DNA of 64,000 nt from Bradyrhizobium sp. WSM1417 (GCF_000515415.1 NZ_KI911783.1:3710392-3774391); one strand, 5' to 3'; shown: positions 16,041 through 25,447, counted from the stretch's first letter. Notes: generated by a model from the letters alone, not told the origin. A program made the numbers and translations.

Positions 16041-17665
16041 GCGGAATCGCAAATCTGGTCGTTGCGCCCATCGTCCTGCCCCTGCTTGCCGGTGCAGGCA
16101 TGCTGCTCTTGAATGGAGAGCGGCACCGCAACATCGTGGCTGCGGTTAACGTCGCCACGACGGTTGCACTCGTTTGTGTCGCGGTGATCTTGCTCGGAAT
16201 GTCTGATTCGGGTCACCCCGAAATCAGGGAAGTCTATCGCCTGGGCGATTGGCCTGCGCCGTTCGGAATTGTCCTCGTTCTCGATCGGCTCTCCGGGCTC
16301 ATGCTGCTCCTGACCAGCATCCTGGCGCTGGCGTCGCTCGTGTTCTCTCTCGCCCGTTGGCACCGGACAGGCGCGCATTTCCATCCGCTCTTTCAGTTTC
16401 TGTTGATGGGCCTCAATGGTGCCTTCCTGACCGGCGATCTCTTCAACCTGTTTGTCTTCTTCGAGTTGTTGCTGGCCGCTTCGTACGGACTTCTGCTGCA
16501 TGGTTCCGGTCTCGCACGGGTGAAGGCTGGGTTGCACTACATCGTCATGAATCTGGTCGCGTCGCTATTGTTCCTGATCGGGGTCAGCCTGATCTATGGC
16601 GTCACCGGGACGCTCAATATGGCGGACCTCTCGGCGCGGATACCTGCAATCGCTGCGGAGAGCCGCGGTTTGCTCGAAGCAGGCGCCGGCATGCTGGCGG
16701 TGGCCTTCCTGCTCAAGGCCGGCATGTGGCCCCTGTGTTTCTGGCTGCCGACGGCCTACGCAGCCGCGAGTCCACCGGTGGCGTCGATCTTTGCGATCAT
16801 GACCAAGGTCGGCGTGTATATCATCCTGCGTCTATCGCTGTTGCTTTTTGGTGAGGGCAGTGGCGCGTCAGCGGGCTTCGGCAGTGACTGGTTGTTATGG
16901 GGTGGGTTGGCGACGATCGCCTTCGGAGCGATCGGCACATTGGCATCCCAGGACACCGCCCGTCTCGGCGGCTTTTCGGTGCTCGTATCCTCCGGAACCG
17001 TGCTGGCAGCCGCGGGGACCGGGCAAGTCAGTGTCACCGGTGGAGCACTGTTTTACCTGGTCAGCTCGACCCTCGGCATCAGCGCGTTCTTCCTTCTGGC
17101 CGAACTCATCGAGCGCGGCCGCGAACCCGGAGCTGACGTGATCGCCGTCACGCGAGAAGCTTACGGAGATGACGATGCGGACCATACCGAAGAGGAAGTC
17201 GGCACGGCCATTGTGGCCACAATGGGATTGCTTGGCGTCGCCTTTATCGGGTGCGCACTGGTCATCGCCGGGCTGCCGCCGTTGTCGGGGTTCATAGCCA
17301 AATTCGCGCTGCTGACGGCGGTGCTTCGCCCCTCAGACATGCATCCGGGCGGTGCCGTTCCTGGCAGTGGATGGGCGCTCCTGTTGGCGCTCCTCGTATC
17401 CAGTTTTGCGGCGTTGGTCGCGCTGACCAGAGCAGGTATCCGCTCCTTCTGGGCCTCGCCAGATCGTACCGTGCCGCGTGTGCGCTTGATCGAGATGGCG
17501 CCCATCATGTTCCTGTTGATCATTTGCGCGGCCCAGACAGTGCTCGCCGGTCCGGTGATGCGTTTCATGCAGGCAACGGCGCAATCGCTGCACGCGCCGG
17601 CGGGCTACATCAGCGACGTCCTGGAGATCAGCGCCCAAGGCAGCCGAAAGGCGGGCGGCAAATGA
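16037..17665 (+). CDS. mrpD: Mrp antiporter subunit D
   Basis: The product is 542 aa, starting with GTG inside the mrpC stop. It is a NuoN/NuoM-like polytopic subunit: LLMGLNGAFLTGDLFNLFVFFELLL, LLKAGMWPLCFWLPTAYA and the late PPLSGFIAKFALL motif are diagnostic of MnhD/MrpD. Together with MrpA it forms the ion-translocating pair of the antiporter. A charged cytoplasmic loop (EAYGDDDADHTEEEVG) near residue 380 is a family-typical feature of rhizobial copies. Its stop overlaps the mrpE start (ATGA). Confidence 0.93.
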   Translation: MSGIANLVVAPIVLPLLAGAGMLLLNGERHRNIVAAVNVATTVALVCVAVILLGMSDSGHPEIREVYRLGDWPAPFGIVLVLDRLSGLMLLLTSILALASLVFSLARWHRTGAHFHPLFQFLLMGLNGAFLTGDLFNLFVFFELLLAASYGLLLHGSGLARVKAGLHYIVMNLVASLLFLIGVSLIYGVTGTLNMADLSARIPAIAAESRGLLEAGAGMLAVAFLLKAGMWPLCFWLPTAYAAASPPVASIFAIMTKVGVYIILRLSLLLFGEGSGASAGFGSDWLLWGGLATIAFGAIGTLASQDTARLGGFSVLVSSGTVLAAAGTGQVSVTGGALFYLVSSTLGISAFFLLAELIERGREPGADVIAVTREAYGDDDADHTEEEVGTAIVATMGLLGVAFIGCALVIAGLPPLSGFIAKFALLTAVLRPSDMHPGGAVPGSGWALLLALLVSSFAALVALTRAGIRSFWASPDRTVPRVRLIEMAPIMFLLIICAAQTVLAGPVMRFMQATAQSLHAPAGYISDVLEISAQGSRKAGGK

Positions 17666-18150
17666 CGCGATTCCTGCCCTTTCCGCGGATGAGCTTCTGT
17701 CTGCTCGCATTGTGGCTACTGCTCAATCAGGCAGTCACGATCGGACATGTCCTTCTCGGTTGTGTGATTGCGCTCGTCGGCGGGCGGTTTCTCACCGTGC
17801 TGGAGTTACCAAGCACGCGCGTCAGGCGACCCGGCGTCCTTCTACGCCTGTTGGGATTGGTGGCGATCGATATCATCCGCTCCAACTTGGCGGTTGGCCG
17901 GATCATTCTCGGTTTTGGGCGCCGACAGCGAAAATCCGGGTTCGTGAACATTCCGCTCGATATGCGCAATCCCTACGGACTGGCGTTGCTGGCTTGCATC
18001 ATTACCTCGAGCCCTGGAACGCTGTGGGTGAATTTCGATGCACAGAAGGGCTTGTTGATGATCCATGTTCTCGACCTGGTCGATGAAGCCGAGTGGATCC
18101 GCACGATCAAGCAGCGCTACGAACGCCATCTGCTGGAGATATTCGAATGA
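17662..18150 (+). CDS. mrpE: Mrp antiporter subunit E
   Basis: The product is 162 aa from the ATG that overlaps the mrpD stop. Two or three N-terminal transmembrane helices (LLALWLLLNQAVTIGHVLLGCVIALVGG; LLGLVAIDIIRSNLAVGRIIL) precede a small cytoplasmic domain with FVNIPLDM, ITSSPGTLWVNFD and the C-terminal IKQRYERHLLEIFE, typical for MnhE/MrpE. The long upstream extension of the same frame is a shadow within mrpD. Its stop overlaps mrpF by 4 bp. Confidence 0.92.
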   Translation: MTRFLPFPRMSFCLLALWLLLNQAVTIGHVLLGCVIALVGGRFLTVLELPSTRVRRPGVLLRLLGLVAIDIIRSNLAVGRIILGFGRRQRKSGFVNIPLDMRNPYGLALLACIITSSPGTLWVNFDAQKGLLMIHVLDLVDEAEWIRTIKQRYERHLLEIFE

Positions 18151-18428
18151 GCCAGCTCTTGCTGATCTACGCGCTTGTCGCCGCGCAGGTACTTCTGGTG
18201 TTGGCTATCGGCTGTGGCGCGGTTCGCATCTTTCGGGGGCCGCGAGCACAGGATCGCGTTCTGGGCTTCGACACGCTGTCCGTGAACGCGATGTTGTTGC
18301 TTCTGACGTTCGGGATTCGATCCGGCGAAACGCTCTATTTCGAGGCGGCTCTCGCCATGGCCCTCTTCGGTTTTGTCGGTACGGTTGCGCTGGCGAAGTT
18401 TCTGCTGCGCGGCGAGGTGATCGAATGA
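18147..18428 (+). CDS. mrpF: Mrp antiporter subunit F
   Basis: The product is 93 aa with three transmembrane helices. MrpF landmarks are IFRGPRAQDRVLGFDTLSVNAMLLLL and the closing ALAMALFGFVGTVALAKFLLRGEVIE. It starts at an ATG overlapping the mrpE stop and its own stop overlaps mrpG (ATGA). It is an essential small subunit of the antiporter complex. Confidence 0.92.
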   Translation: MSQLLLIYALVAAQVLLVLAIGCGAVRIFRGPRAQDRVLGFDTLSVNAMLLLLTFGIRSGETLYFEAALAMALFGFVGTVALAKFLLRGEVIE

Positions 18429-18775
18429 ACGGCATCGAACACCTGCCGCCCTGGGCTGCGGCTCTCACGGCACTTCTCCTTCTTGCCGGCGCCGCCGTCA
18501 CACTGGTCGGTTCGCTGGGCCTTTTGCGGTTCGGCACGTTCTACGAGCGGGTCCACGCGCCGACGCTCGGGACAACGCTGGGCACCGTATTCATTGCAGC
18601 TGCTTCAATCGTTTGCTTTTCGGTACTTCAGAGCAGGCCCGTGCTGCACGAAATCCTGATCATCGGGCTTGGCGTGGTAACCACGCCTATTGCCCTGACC
18701 GTATTGGTGGGCGCAGCGCGATTTCGCGATACCGCCGAAAAGAGTGCGCAGGTTCGCGGACCAGAGGGCAATTAG
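18425..18775 (+). CDS. mrpG: Mrp antiporter subunit G
   Basis: The product is 116 aa with three transmembrane helices: TALLLLAGAAVTLVGSLGLLRFGTFYERVHAPT, then LGTVFIAAASIVCF, then LIIGLGVVTTPIALTVLVGAARFR, all matching the MnhG/PhaG family. Its ATG overlaps the mrpF stop. It is the last gene of the operon; a short GCGCG-AGA-CGCGC repeat after the stop is too weak to be called a terminator. Confidence 0.92.
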   Translation: MNGIEHLPPWAAALTALLLLAGAAVTLVGSLGLLRFGTFYERVHAPTLGTTLGTVFIAAASIVCFSVLQSRPVLHEILIIGLGVVTTPIALTVLVGAARFRDTAEKSAQVRGPEGN

Positions 18776-19183
18776 CGCGAGACGCGCGATTTCCTGCAGC
18801 AGGTTCCTTGACCTGCGAGTCGGTCAATCCAGGCTAAATGTCGCATTTGATTTCCTACATCGCATGCCCACCTCTAAGTGCATGATGCATGATGCTGAGT
18901 AGTAAACGGGTTCGCCGAAGTCTTTGCAGATTGGCCGCCTGATCGGAGGCAATCAGACCCGAACTCAGTCCACGTCGCGGCCGCGAGGCTCTAGCTCGCT
19001 GCCCCGCAGAGCGATGCACATGCCGCTCGCAAGCGAGCCGCACCGCAAACAGAGGCAGTGATGACTAGAACGCGACGACGCCGGATTTATAGGACCCAGC
19101 TGCAGATCCGCCGGTAACCCGGACGATTCATCTCGTCCGGGACGGTACCTCAATAGTTCTGCAACCACAGCCGGGAGTTTCTC
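18776..19183. other. Intergenic region, no gene seen
   Basis: This stretch holds no coding frame with recognisable features. It contains a short GCATGAT direct repeat (around 18880-18895). The right end is probably the promoter region of the small membrane protein at 19184. Confidence 0.4.
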
Positions 19184-19312
19184 ATGTCGGTGTTTTTCGC
19201 GCTGCTCGTCCTGACCTCATGGGTCATGTTCATCTGGATTTCAGATCCCGATGGCTTCCGCGAGGCATTCGCTCGCCGCCGAGCGCCAATTCCTCACAAC
19301 CCTAAAAGGTGA
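19184..19312 (+). CDS. Small single-span membrane protein, 42 aa
   Basis: The frame begins ATG TCG GTG with GGGAG six bases upstream and encodes a 42-residue peptide. Residues 2-20 form one hydrophobic helix (SVFFALLVLTSWVMFIWIS) and the rest is a polar, basic tail ending in NPKR. The clear ribosome-binding site and helix-plus-basic-tail design support a real small protein. It lies between the Mrp operon and the universal stress protein. No family or function is recognised. A GGAGG-TTCG-CCTCC hairpin follows within 10 bp of the stop. Confidence 0.5.
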   Translation: MSVFFALLVLTSWVMFIWISDPDGFREAFARRRAPIPHNPKR

Positions 19313-19568
19313 CGTTGGGAGGTTCGCCTCCGTCACCGCGTACAACAGTTGCTTATGAGCGAGAAATATATCGTGCTCCGCATGTTCGCGGGGCGCGATG
19401 CTTGGTTGCTTCTCGGCTCCACATCGTCGGTCCAACTTGGTGGACTAAACGAACGAAGCCGACCGGCGACAGCGTCATAGGCCCTCCGCAAGGCAACCGA
19501 ATTGCCGCGCTGGTCGAGCTTGCCAAGCCATCAGCCTGGCGGCCGTTCGCAATTATAAGGATTCTGAT

Positions 19569-20471
19569 ATGAATATCGTCGCTGCGACAGATTTCTCGAC
19601 CCGGTCCAATCGCGCTTTGCGGCAGGCCGGCCTGCTGGCGCGCTCCCCTGATGCAAAACTGCACCTTGTTCATGTCGTCGACGAGGATCAGCCAGCGGAG
19701 CTGATCCGCATCGAAGAGCGTGAGGCACAGCGGGTGCTGGTTGAGCAGATCGCATCCATGCCGGAGCTGCAAAACGTTCAGTGCTACCCGACTGTGGTCA
19801 GGGGCCATCCCTTTGACGGGATATTGCGAGCGGCTGCAGCAGCCGACGCGGATCTCGTTGTAATGGGAGCCCATCGTAAGCAGTTTCTGCGCGACATCTT
19901 CACAGGCACCACAATCGAGCGTGTAATTCGCGGAGGAAGGTATCCGGTTCTGATGGTGAACAACGAGGCGCAGCGGCGCTATGAACGCGCTCTGGTGCCG
20001 GTTGATATGTCGGATACATCCGCCGATGCAATCCGCGTGGGCCTGTCCACCAGACTTTTGACAGAGGGCGCAACAACGATCCTTCACGCCTTCTCGCCGA
20101 TGACGAAAGCGCGATTGGTCCGCTCCGGTGCGAGCGCGGCCGTCATCAGCGGATATGTCGATAGCGAGCGTCTAAAGGCAACGGAGGAGCTGACGAAGTT
20201 TCTGGTGGCGAACAAGCTCGGCACGCAGCGATGGTCTCTCCAGGTCGCCGAGGGCGGGCCCATGCAGGTCATCACCCGTGCTGTTTCGGAGAGGCAGTCT
20301 GACATGCTGGTGATGGGGACGCACGGGCGATCTGGATTGGTTCGGGCGTTGATCGGGAGCGTAACGGAAGAAGTCCTGCGTTCGGTGAGTGTGGACGTTC
20401 TCGTTGTTCCTCCGGTCGGCTCTGAACGTACAATGCCAAGCCGGCCGATCATCGCCGAACCGCAGGCGTGA
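19569..20471 (+). CDS. Universal stress protein with two UspA domains
   Basis: The product is 300 aa, two UspA domains in tandem. Domain 1 (about 1-140) begins NIVAATDFSTRSNRALRQAG and ends with a degenerate nucleotide motif (MGAHRKQFLRDIFTGTTIERVI). Domain 2 (about 140-290) has the intact ATP-binding pattern GTHGRSG...IGSVTEEVLR followed by VDVLVVPP. Loss of the motif in one half with retention in the other is common in tandem Usps. AAGGA lies about 8 bp before the ATG. Such proteins respond to energy or oxygen limitation in many proteobacteria; no FNR-type box was found in front of this one. Confidence 0.9.
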   Translation: MNIVAATDFSTRSNRALRQAGLLARSPDAKLHLVHVVDEDQPAELIRIEEREAQRVLVEQIASMPELQNVQCYPTVVRGHPFDGILRAAAAADADLVVMGAHRKQFLRDIFTGTTIERVIRGGRYPVLMVNNEAQRRYERALVPVDMSDTSADAIRVGLSTRLLTEGATTILHAFSPMTKARLVRSGASAAVISGYVDSERLKATEELTKFLVANKLGTQRWSLQVAEGGPMQVITRAVSERQSDMLVMGTHGRSGLVRALIGSVTEEVLRSVSVDVLVVPPVGSERTMPSRPIIAEPQA

Positions 20472-20556
20472 CGCGTACCGCGGCTCATCGCTCGCCGGCG
20501 AACCCTTCTTTTTTCCGCGAGACCACGGCTCCCGCTCTGTCGGGATGATCGATAGA

Positions 20557-20736
<180 letters not shown>

Positions 20737-20942
20737 TCAATCTCCGCGTTTAGCACTTGGTGACCGGCCGTCCGTGACCGAGGACAGTTGGCGCCAAAGC
20801 GAGCGGAATTGAGGATTTGGAATCAGTAAGGATCTCGAAGGAACAGCCCGGTGCTCGGGACACCCGCGGCGCTTAGTCTCGCCTGCTGCGGGGGGAGTGA
20901 GGTGCTTCTCCGATCATGGCACCTGCGCTCCGCCAAGAGAAA

Positions 20943-20969
20943 ACCCGCGCAGGAATGCTCCGCGCGGGT
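20943..20969 (-). terminator. Intrinsic terminator, second copy of the 27-nt hairpin
   Basis: On the minus strand ACCCGCGC and GCGCGGGT enclose an inner GGA/TCC pair and 4-nt loop, followed by TTTTCTC. It differs at only two positions from the hairpin at 10854-10880. The nearest upstream minus-strand gene is the DUF1254 protein ending at 21164. Confidence 0.65.
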
Positions 20970-21045
20970 GAACTTTCGATGATGCCATTCTGCCAGTGTT
21001 TTGCCCGACGAGTCAAAGCCGAACAGCGCGACGGGCAGGGATGTA
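20970..21045. repeat. Putative Bradyrhizobium-type intergenic repeat
   Basis: The block between the hairpin and the DUF1254 gene contains GTTTTGCCCGACGAGTCAAA (20998-21017), a sequence recalled as a recurrent intergenic element of Bradyrhizobium genomes, often next to hairpins. It occurs once in this window, so repetition cannot be shown here. The remaining stretch from 20734 to 21163 shows no gene apart from these elements. Confidence 0.35.
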
Positions 21046-21163
21046 TCGGTCCGGCAAACGCCTATTTGGCGCAACAAAAAAGGCTAATGATTTCAATGCC
21101 CTCGCTACTGTGCATGGGGTTGTTTTTCGATTTTTTGTTTTTGCGCCGCCGAGGCGGCACGCC

Positions 21164-21748
21164 TCAGCGCCGTCCGCGCGGCGCTTCGGCCTTGGCGGGC
21201 GGCTCGGTCTGCGGTCCGCAGCTCGCGGCCGCGAGTGAGCCTTGCGCTTGCGGCATCAGGCCGGGCTCGGGGGCGAGCGCCTTCATCACGATCAGGCCAG
21301 TGGTGCTGGGGGAATCGATGATCAGGCGATCGGCGGCGGTGATCTCTTCGTCCTCCGGCAGCTCGTTGTGCTGCGGCTCGGTCATCAGGTCGAGCTCGAT
21401 TACCTTCTTGCCGGCCGAGCGGTCGTTGATGGCGTAATAGGCGATCTCGTTGCGGGTGTAGAACGACACCGAGGTGTAGGCCTGGCTGACGGGGACCGTC
21501 AGCTTGATCGGCCCGTTCGACAGATCGTAGCGGCAGATCGCGAGCGCAAAGGCCGGGTCCATGAACGGCATCGGCGAGGTGCTGGGATCGGCGAGCGGAA
21601 GCTGCGTGACCGCGTTGAGCTTCGTCATCGGCGTCAGCCGCGAATAGGCGTCCTGGGTCGCGATCCGCGGCAACGCCAGCACGCTGACGAGATGGACCAC
21701 GAGGCCCAGCACCACGCCGGCAACGATGGTGAACAACAGCCGGATCAT
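21164..21748 (-). CDS. DUF1254-family membrane-anchored protein
   Basis: The product is 194 aa. It has an N-terminal transmembrane helix (IRLLFTIVAGVVLGLVVHLVSVLAL) and a periplasmic DUF1254-like domain: DAYSRLTPMTKLNAVT, MDPAFALAICRYDLSNGP, VSFYTRNEIAYYAINDRSAG. Its ATG overlaps the stop of the DUF1214 gene by 4 bp. DUF1254 and DUF1214 commonly occur together, as one protein or, as here, as two short coupled ones. Molecular function is unknown. The longer upstream extension of this frame is a shadow of its neighbour. Confidence 0.8.
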   Translation of the reverse strand: MIRLLFTIVAGVVLGLVVHLVSVLALPRIATQDAYSRLTPMTKLNAVTQLPLADPSTSPMPFMDPAFALAICRYDLSNGPIKLTVPVSQAYTSVSFYTRNEIAYYAINDRSAGKKVIELDLMTEPQHNELPEDEEITAADRLIIDSPSTTGLIVMKALAPEPGLMPQAQGSLAAASCGPQTEPPAKAEAPRGRR

Positions 21749-22323
21749 GAGCAGCCCGCCGTCGTGATCGTGGGCATCGGCGCGTCGCGCTGGGTGCGGG
21801 TGGCAACGCCGACCGGGGTGTCGTAGAGCCGCAGCATCAGCGCGTAACGCTCGATGCCGCCGGTCGGAAGCCAGTTGCCGGCGCGCGAGCGCGAGGCGAT
21901 GCGGATCTCGAACGAGCCGTCGGACTGCCGCACGATCTCCTGGCTGGTGAAGCCGTAGCGCTGCAGCGAATTCGGGACGAGATGACCCTTGCGGTCGTAG
22001 AGCGTCAGCGTCCAGAATCGCGCCGGCGGCGTCACGCCGGAGACCACGACGTCGCAGCGGCCGTCGAGCACCTTCTTCTTGTCGTCGGCGGTTGCGGTGA
22101 AGGCGACGCCATCGCCGGTGCCGATCGGCAGTTCGCCGTTGCGCACGATGGTGGCGCGCGAATAGGGATCGACGTCGGCGGTGCCGGTGCGCGGACGCGC
22201 GGTCCACGGGCCGATGGTCAGCGCGCCGATCTCGGTGCCGCGCGTCGTCGTCATCCAGGTCGCGCCGACGCCCACCACGGTTGCGAGCAGAAGGGCCGTC
22301 AATGTGATCAGGATCAGCCGCAC
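21745..22323 (-). CDS. DUF1214-family membrane-anchored protein
   Basis: The product is 192 aa. A leading hydrophobic helix (LILITLTALLLATVVGVGATW) anchors a periplasmic DUF1214 domain with DVDPYSRATIVRNGELPIG, ARFWTLTLYDRKGHLVPNSLQRYGF and GNWLPTGGIERYALMLRLYDTP, the family signature. It is coupled (ATGA) to the DUF1254 partner downstream and lies 25 bp after the penicillin-binding protein stop on the same strand, so the three may be one transcript. No catalytic residues are known. Confidence 0.85.
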   Translation of the reverse strand: MRLILITLTALLLATVVGVGATWMTTTRGTEIGALTIGPWTARPRTGTADVDPYSRATIVRNGELPIGTGDGVAFTATADDKKKVLDGRCDVVVSGVTPPARFWTLTLYDRKGHLVPNSLQRYGFTSQEIVRQSDGSFEIRIASRSRAGNWLPTGGIERYALMLRLYDTPVGVATRTQRDAPMPTITTAGCS

Positions 22324-22348
22324 TTGTTTCGATCAGTTCTTGTTTCGA

Positions 22349-24637
22349 TTAGTTCTTGCGCGGGGCGGATGCGTTCGCATTCTCTTCCGCATAATTCTGC
22401 GGGAAGGCGAGCGCGCTCGTGGACGATGCCGGCTTGGCTTGTTTGGGATCGGTGGCCGCTGATTTGGTCGCGGTCCGGGCCGCGTCATCCAGCAGCTTCT
22501 CGACCCGCACCAACACGTCGGCGCCGCGCTTGGTCAAGACGGGCGGCGGACCGGGCTTGGTCTCCAGCACCTTCGGCGCGGCATTGGCCTGCGCGTTGGC
22601 GATCCGCTCGGGCGGCAGCTTCTGGCCCATGCCGATGCCGGCGATTTCCCGCACCTCGACGCCCTGATGCGCCGCGAGCATGATGTCGTGCCAGGTCTGC
22701 GCCGGCAGCGAGCCGCCGGTCATGCGGTTGGTCGGCGAATAGTCGTCATTGCCGTACCAGACCGCGCAGGTGAAATTGCCGGTGTAGCCGACGAACCAGG
22801 CGTCACGGTAAGCATTGGTCGTGCCGGTCTTGCCCGCGGTGGGAATGCCGTCGAGGGCGGCGCGCCGCGCGGTGCCTTCGCTGACGACGTGGCTCATCAT
22901 GCCGGCCATGTCGGCAGCCACCGAGGCGGGAATGGCCTGGCGCGGCTTCGGCCCGTCGCGATCCCAACGCCAGACCGGATCGCCGGCGCCGGTGCGCACT
23001 TCCAGCACGGAATGCGGCGTCACCGCCTTGCCGCGGTTGGGGAAGGTCGCATACGCCACCGCGTGCTCGAGCACGGTGACTTCGTCCGAGCCGATCGGCA
23101 GCGACGGCGTGTCGGGCAGCGGCGCCTTGAGGCCGAAGCGGCGCGCGACCTCGACGATCTTGGCGCGGCCGATCTTGGCCGGGTTCGGCGCCTTCGGCTG
23201 CTCCTTCTGGCCGATCGCGATCGACAGCTTGACCGGCACCACGTTGATCGAACGCGTGATCGCCTGCGTCAGCGTCACCGCGCCGGAATAGGAATGGCCA
23301 TAGTTCTGCGGGCACCAATTGCCGATGCAGACCGGGCCGTCGACCACGATCGAATTCGGCGTGAAGCCGTTGAGGAGCGCGGTGGTGTAGACGTAAGGCT
23401 TGAACGACGAGCCCGGCTGGCGGTAGGCGTCGGTGGCGCGGTTGAACTGGCTGGCGCCGTAGTCGCGGCCGCCGACCATGGCGCGGATGCCGCCGTCGAG
23501 ATCGGAGACGACCGTCGCGGCCTGCGTCGCGTGATAATCGCGGCCGAACTGGCGCAGCTGGTTCTCGACCGCGTCCTCCGCGGCCTTCTGCACATTGGTG
23601 TCGATCGCGAGCCGGACCACGAAGACGCGCTCGGTGTAGGATTTCGGGAAGGTGTCGACCAGCTTGCGCATCTCGTCGAAGGCGTAGTCGAGATAGTAAT
23701 TCGGCGACGCCTCGTAGCGGCGGTCGACCGCGAAGGCGGGATTGCGGCGGGCGCCGAACACCTGGCCCTCGGTCATGAAGCCGGCGTCGACGAGATTGTC
23801 GAGCACGACGTTGGCGCGGGCGCGGGCGGCGGGCAGGTTGATGTGGGGCGCGTATTTGGTCGGCGCCTTGAACAGGCCGGCGAGCATCGCGGCTTCGGCG
23901 AGCGTCACGTCACGTGCCGATTTGTTGAAGTAGAAATGCGCGGCGCCGTCGACGCCGAAGGTGCCGCCGCCCATATAGGCGCGGTCGAGATACAGCTTGA
24001 GGATTTCGTTCTTGGTCAGGCGCCATTCCAGCCAGACCGCGAGGAAGGCTTCGTTGACCTTGCGCTCGATGGTGCGCTCGTTGCTCAGGAACAGGTTCTT
24101 GGCGAGCTGCTGGGTGATCGAGGAGCCGCCCTGGCGGACGCCGCCGGCCTGGGCGTTGGTGACGAGCGCGCGCGCGGTGCCGGCGATGTCGATGCCGAAA
24201 TGCTCGTAGAAGCGGCGGTCCTCGGTCGCGAGCGTCGCCTTGATCAGCACGTCCGGAAAATCTTCCAGCGGGATCGAATCGTTGTGCTTGATGCCGCGGC
24301 TGCCGATCGGGTTGCCGTAGCGGTCGAGGAAGGTCACCGCGAGGTCGGACTTCTTCAGCCAGTCCTCGTCCGCGGTCTCGCGGAAGGCGGGGATGGCGAG
24401 GGTCAGCATCACAACCAGGCCACCGAGGCCGAGGGTCGCAGCCTCCGACAGCGGCTCGATGAACACCCAGCGCTTCCAACGCCCGACATAGAAGCGGTCC
24501 ATGAAGGTCGAGTAGCGCTCGTAGAGCTCGCGGATGCCCTTGGCCGAGGAGAACAGCGAGGAGTCGATGCGCGCATCGAGATCCAGGAAGAAATTCCGGA
24601 TCCGGGCCTTCCAATGCGGTGGTATGATCTGGCGCAC
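22349..24637 (-). CDS. Class A penicillin-binding protein (PBP1A-type)
   Basis: The product is 762 aa. A cytoplasmic N-terminal stretch of about 65 residues precedes one membrane helix (about 68-90). The GT51 transglycosylase domain follows, with the EDRRFYEHFGID motif (its Glu is catalytic), GGSSITQQLAKNLFL and RKVNEAFLAVWLE. The transpeptidase domain has SxxK as Ser410-S-F-Lys413 (RQPGSSFKPY) and the KTGTT box (GKTGTTNAYRD). The C-terminal tail (about 690-762) is Pro/Ala/Lys-rich and disordered. It polymerises and cross-links peptidoglycan. It is divergent from the YcgN-type gene across about 290 bp. Confidence 0.95.
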   Translation of the reverse strand: MRQIIPPHWKARIRNFFLDLDARIDSSLFSSAKGIRELYERYSTFMDRFYVGRWKRWVFIEPLSEAATLGLGGLVVMLTLAIPAFRETADEDWLKKSDLAVTFLDRYGNPIGSRGIKHNDSIPLEDFPDVLIKATLATEDRRFYEHFGIDIAGTARALVTNAQAGGVRQGGSSITQQLAKNLFLSNERTIERKVNEAFLAVWLEWRLTKNEILKLYLDRAYMGGGTFGVDGAAHFYFNKSARDVTLAEAAMLAGLFKAPTKYAPHINLPAARARANVVLDNLVDAGFMTEGQVFGARRNPAFAVDRRYEASPNYYLDYAFDEMRKLVDTFPKSYTERVFVVRLAIDTNVQKAAEDAVENQLRQFGRDYHATQAATVVSDLDGGIRAMVGGRDYGASQFNRATDAYRQPGSSFKPYVYTTALLNGFTPNSIVVDGPVCIGNWCPQNYGHSYSGAVTLTQAITRSINVVPVKLSIAIGQKEQPKAPNPAKIGRAKIVEVARRFGLKAPLPDTPSLPIGSDEVTVLEHAVAYATFPNRGKAVTPHSVLEVRTGAGDPVWRWDRDGPKPRQAIPASVAADMAGMMSHVVSEGTARRAALDGIPTAGKTGTTNAYRDAWFVGYTGNFTCAVWYGNDDYSPTNRMTGGSLPAQTWHDIMLAAHQGVEVREIAGIGMGQKLPPERIANAQANAAPKVLETKPGPPPVLTKRGADVLVRVEKLLDDAARTATKSAATDPKQAKPASSTSALAFPQNYAEENANASAPRKN

Positions 24638-24931
24638 CTAGAACCCTTGCGGCTTGGTTCGAAAGCGTTCAAGCACCCGGCCGGGGCGGCATCGAGACGT
24701 CTTGCGGGAGTGTTGCGGCAAACCCAAGGCGCCCGGCCAGCGACGGTGGGGACTTGCTGTTCCTTCTAGCCGAGCAGGGCCTATAAACCAATGGTCACGC
24801 TTGCGATTTTGAACAACAGGCCTAATTGACCCCGGTTCATTACGGGCCTCACGCGGGCGTTGCTTGCGGCCCCACGGCCGCACGCCCTAGATGGCACCAG
24901 CCGTAGCTCTTTCGAACTTTTGTTGAGGCGC

Positions 24932-25447
24932 ATGACCGCAGCTCCCAAACGACCTTCAGGCCAGGAAGGATTCTTCTGGAAAACCAAGACGTTGGAAGAG
25001 ATGTCGGGGCCCGAATGGGAGAGCCTGTGCGACGGCTGCGGCCGCTGCTGCCTGAACAAGCTCGAGGAAGAGGGCACCGGCGACATCTACTTCACCCATG
25101 TCGGCTGCAAGCTGCTCGATGGGGTGACCTGCGGCTGCAAGGACTATGCGAATCGTTCCGACAAGGTTCCGGACTGCGTCCGCCTGACCCCGGCCAATGT
25201 CCGCGCCCTGAACTGGCTGCCGCCAAGCTGCGGCTACAAGCTCGTTGCGGAAGGGCGCGACCTCTATTGGTGGCATCCGCTGGTGTCAGGCGATCCCGAC
25301 ACCGTGCATGAGGCCGGGGTCTCCGTACGCGGACGGGTCGAAGGCAGCGAGGTGGAGATTCCGGACGACGAGCTCGAGAACCACATCGTGAAGTGGCCGG
25401 CGCAGCTGCCGAAACGAGCCCGCCTGAAGCGACGTCCGAAGGACTGA
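24932..25447 (+). CDS. YcgN/UPF0260 cysteine-cluster protein
   Basis: The product is 171 aa from the Met at 24932, preceded by GAGG. It carries the family cysteine cluster [12 protein letters not shown] near residue 37 plus [14 protein letters not shown] and VPDCVRLT, eight or more Cys likely to bind zinc or iron. [14 protein letters not shown] and [11 protein letters not shown] are conserved UPF0260 segments. Function is unknown. It stands alone in orientation between the divergent PBP gene and the MFS exporter 169 bp downstream. The in-frame Met at 24860 is less likely because it lacks a ribosome-binding site. Confidence 0.9.
   Translation: MTAAPKRPSGQEGFFWKTKTLEEMSGPEWESLCDGCGRCCLNKLEEEGTGDIYFTHVGCKLLDGVTCGCKDYANRSDKVPDCVRLTPANVRALNWLPPSCGYKLVAEGRDLYWWHPLVSGDPDTVHEAGVSVRGRVEGSEVEIPDDELENHIVKWPAQLPKRARLKRRPKD

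Noticed and set aside
18840..18900. Repeated GCATGAT units as a possible CRISPR or iteron array
   Set aside because: Only two or three short copies are present, with no regular spacer or adjacent cas or replication genes.
22667..24769. 700-codon plus-strand open frame opposite the penicillin-binding protein gene
   Set aside because: It is antisense to a gene with all catalytic motifs, and its Arg/Asp/Gly/Val-biased sequence is typical of a shadow frame in GC-rich DNA.
24822..24840. TTGACCCCGGTTCATT as another FNR/FixK-type box
   Set aside because: The right half reads GTTCA, not GTCAA, so the palindrome is broken.
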